The position numbers and the translations under genes were made by a program. This document shows, in pieces, positions 7,014 to 8,325 of a DNA stretch of 8,325 nt; within the stretch, counting starts at the first letter, position 1; every line of letters begins with the position of its first letter. The DNA lies in the NCBI GenBank assembly GCA_016463045.1, contig JAEMSB010000179.1:1-8325 (forward strand), written 5' to 3'. Below the pieces are notes generated by a model. That model searched no databases. It was given only the letters and a program-made list of their open reading frames with translations, and was not told where the DNA came from. Source of the stretch: Niveispirillum sp. Lineage in GTDB: Bacteria > Pseudomonadota > Alphaproteobacteria > Azospirillales > Azospirillaceae.

Positions 7014-7042
7014 AGCTTAATCGAACTGGAAACCGGTGTCAT
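7014..7042 (-). promoter_or_regulatory. candidate promoter of the GH105 gene
   Basis: On the minus strand, ATGACA (7037-7042) and TAAGCT (7014-7019) are separated by 17 bases. The -35 candidate overlaps operator site 3 in the same register as at the TRAP promoter. The -10 is only a fair match, so the support comes mainly from the repeated arrangement. Confidence 0.45.
7027..7041 (-). promoter_or_regulatory. LacI-type operator, site 3, upstream of the GH105 gene
   Basis: On the minus strand this reads TGACACCGGTTTCCA, identical over all 15 bases to the site upstream of the ExuT-like gene more than 5 kb away. It has the same orientation relative to its gene and ends 57 bases before the ATG. 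An internal operator here would let the GH105 gene be controlled independently of read-through from the ABC genes. Confidence 0.75.
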
Positions 7043-7094
7043 CATTCCCATTACTCTATCGTCCCGGCTAGCCGTTCGTGTTCCTCAAACGCTG

Positions 7095-7112
7095 GCGCCG
7101 CACGTGCGGCGC
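7095..7112. repeat. perfect 18-base palindrome GCGCCGCAC/GTGCGGCGC
   Basis: The two 9-base arms are perfectly complementary with no spacer. In RNA the tip would have to open, leaving a GC stem of about 7 bp. It is the first (in plus coordinates) of three stem-loops that fill the space between the binding-protein stop codon and the GH105 promoter. No U-tract follows on either strand. Confidence 0.6.
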
Positions 7113-7129
7113 GGCGGCAGTCGCCGCCG
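7112..7129. repeat. stem-loop CGGCGGC-AGTC-GCCGCCG
   Basis: Seven perfect GC pairs (7112-7118 with 7123-7129) surround a 4-base loop. It is the middle member of the stem-loop cluster and shares its first base with the preceding palindrome. Confidence 0.55.
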
Positions 7130-7159
7130 GAGCTGTTTCCGGTCTACCGAAAACAGCTC
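7130..7159. repeat. 13-bp stem-loop abutting the binding-protein stop codon
   Basis: The arms at 7130-7142 and 7147-7159 pair over 13 positions, with a single G-T or A-C position depending on the strand, around a TCTA/TAGA loop. The hairpin begins on the last base of the TAG stop of the ABC binding protein. On the minus strand it is followed by GC-rich sequence and not by a U-tract. It therefore looks more like an mRNA-protecting or attenuating structure than an intrinsic terminator. Confidence 0.6.
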
Positions 7160-8325
7160 TATCTTATCACCCGTTTCAGAATGCCATTGATCTCCCGCTC
7201 CATGGCGTGCCCGGCCTCTTCCGGGGTCAGCATGCCATAGCCCAGTTTCTCCAATATGTCGTTGAAGCCGTCGCGCACGCGGGCATGCTCATAATATCCC
7301 GACAGCACAATGCCGCGCGGCAGGCTTTCGATCTGGCGCTGCCCCTCCAGCGCCAGACCCGTCAGTTGCCCGTCCTCCTCCAGGGTGCGCCGGGCCGCCG
7401 CACTGGCCGGCACCCCGCGCCGTGCGCCCAGGATGCGCACGCCTTCCGGGTCATTCAGCAGGAATTGCAGCAGCAGGGCCGCCTCGCGCGGGTGCTGCGT
7501 GTGCCGGTTGATGGCGTACATCATGGCAGGTTTATAGAGCAGGCCCGGATCAGCCGCCCCTTCCAGCATGGGATAGGGGGCCAGTACCATTTTCTGTCCC
7601 GGTTCCAGCGTCTCCACATATTTGCCGACCGAACTGGTCCATTGATAGATGCCGGCATAGCGGCCCGTGATCCAGGGCCGCGTCTCCTGCAACTGCACAT
7701 GCCCGAAGCTGGCCCTTTCGCGGGCGGTGGGTACCACATGCTGATCCACCAGCCGCTGATAGAGTTTTGCCGCCGCCACCAGCAGGTCGCGGTCTGCGGT
7801 CAGGCGCTTTGCCTCCTCATCAATGAAGGGCAACTGGGTTTTCTGGCTTATCCAGCTATAGAGCAGGGCCACCGTATCCTGAAAATTCATGTCCAGCGGG
7901 TAATAATCGGGACCCAGCCGGTCCCGGAACAAGGGCCCTGCGGCCAGCAGCGCCTCCCAACTGTCGGGAATGGGCAGGCCCGCCTTGGTGAAGGTGGTCT
8001 TGTTGAACCAGAACAGCCGCGCCGTCATGTTGGGCGGCAGGCCGTTCAGCCGTCCGCGCACCGACGACATGGTGATGGCATCCTGGTCAAACTGACTGAG
8101 GTCGATGATATCGGCGACCTGGGCCAGGTCCAGGAACCCTTCCCCATCGCGGGAGAACAGCTTCAGCCAGTTCCAGTTGACCATCATCACATCGGGGGCC
8201 GTGCCACCGGCGATCTGGGTGGTCAGCCGTTCCAGATGACCGACCCAGCCCGTATATTCCGCTGTCACCTTGATACCGGGATAGCGGGCCTCAAACGCCT
8301 CCAGGGCGCGCAGCTGGGCGCGGTG
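7159..8325 (-). CDS. ABC sugar transporter substrate-binding protein (family 1), N-terminus beyond right edge
   Basis: This is the periplasmic binding protein of a carbohydrate ABC importer. 388 residues are visible, and the frame is open to the right edge, so roughly 25-45 residues with the signal peptide are missing. Visible features are ALEAFEARYPGIKV, LTTQIAGGTAPDVMMVNWNWL, GLPPNMTARLFWFNKTTFTKAGLPIPDSWEAL in two parts, WITGRYAGIYQWTSSV, PAMMYAINRHTQHPREAALLLQFLLNDPEG and GARRGVPAS. All are typical of family-1 (MalE/UgpB-like) proteins that bind oligosaccharides. The GH105 neighbour suggests pectin-derived oligogalacturonides, as for TogB. In togMNAB-type operons the binding protein comes last, so the permease and ATPase genes may lie just off the right edge. 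The codon at 8266-8268 read as a possible GTG start is an internal valine. The family is secure; the ligand is inferred. Confidence 0.92.
   Translation of the reverse strand, partial: HRAQLRALEAFEARYPGIKVTAEYTGWVGHLERLTTQIAGGTAPDVMMVNWNWLKLFSRDGEGFLDLAQVADIIDLSQFDQDAITMSSVRGRLNGLPPNMTARLFWFNKTTFTKAGLPIPDSWEALLAAGPLFRDRLGPDYYPLDMNFQDTVALLYSWISQKTQLPFIDEEAKRLTADRDLLVAAAKLYQRLVDQHVVPTARERASFGHVQLQETRPWITGRYAGIYQWTSSVGKYVETLEPGQKMVLAPYPMLEGAADPGLLYKPAMMYAINRHTQHPREAALLLQFLLNDPEGVRILGARRGVPASAAARRTLEEDGQLTGLALEGQRQIESLPRGIVLSGYYEHARVRDGFNDILEKLGYGMLTPEEAGHAMEREINGILKRVIR

Noticed and set aside
1..8325. Search for defence systems, toxin-antitoxin pairs, CRISPR arrays, tRNA genes, transposons or phage genes.
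   Set aside because: All long coding regions are assigned to transport or pectin catabolism, and the gaps are under 300 bases with only regulatory-looking sequence. No such system is visible.

Overview
The window is high-GC, mostly coding DNA from a Gram-negative bacterium. The TRAP transporter, the ExuT-type permease, the short coupled gene junctions and the codon bias all fit an alphaproteobacterium. I cannot fix the genus; a plant-associated Rhodospirillales or sphingomonad-like host is only a guess. I see no RNA gene, CRISPR array, insertion sequence or phage gene.

Layout from left to right. (1) 1-1264, minus: an APC-superfamily amino-acid permease whose C-terminus lies off the left edge. 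(2) 1265-1476: a divergent regulatory region with a candidate promoter for the permease, a perfect GTTTCA/TGAAAC inverted repeat and a LacI-type operator. (3) 1477-2757, plus: an ExuT-like hexuronate permease of the major facilitator superfamily. (4) 2782-2815: a strong hairpin terminator between convergent genes. (5) 2825-5627, minus: a coupled three-gene TRAP transporter operon, read dctP-dctQ-dctM. (6) 5628-5880: an intergenic region with the TRAP promoter/operator and weak hairpins. (7) 5881-6969, minus: a cytoplasmic GH105 unsaturated (rhamno)galacturonyl hydrolase. (8) 6970-7158: its promoter/operator and three stem-loops in a row. (9) 7159-8325, minus: the sugar-binding protein of an ABC importer, with its N-terminus off the right edge.

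Taken together this is a pectin (oligogalacturonide or rhamnogalacturonan fragment) uptake and breakdown locus. The ABC importer, and perhaps the TRAP system, would bring lyase products into the cell. GH105, which has no signal peptide, would remove the 4,5-unsaturated uronyl residue in the cytoplasm. The ExuT-like permease, and perhaps the TRAP system, would take up free uronates.

The best evidence that the parts belong together is a shared operator. The 15-mer TGACACCGGTTTCCA occurs identically upstream of the ExuT-like gene and the GH105 gene, and a close variant (TGATACCGGTTACC) lies upstream of dctP. All three lie 57-73 bases before the start codon and point the same way relative to the gene. 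No regulator gene is in the window. The gene families are all known; the candidate novelty is in the regulation and in having three transporter classes together.
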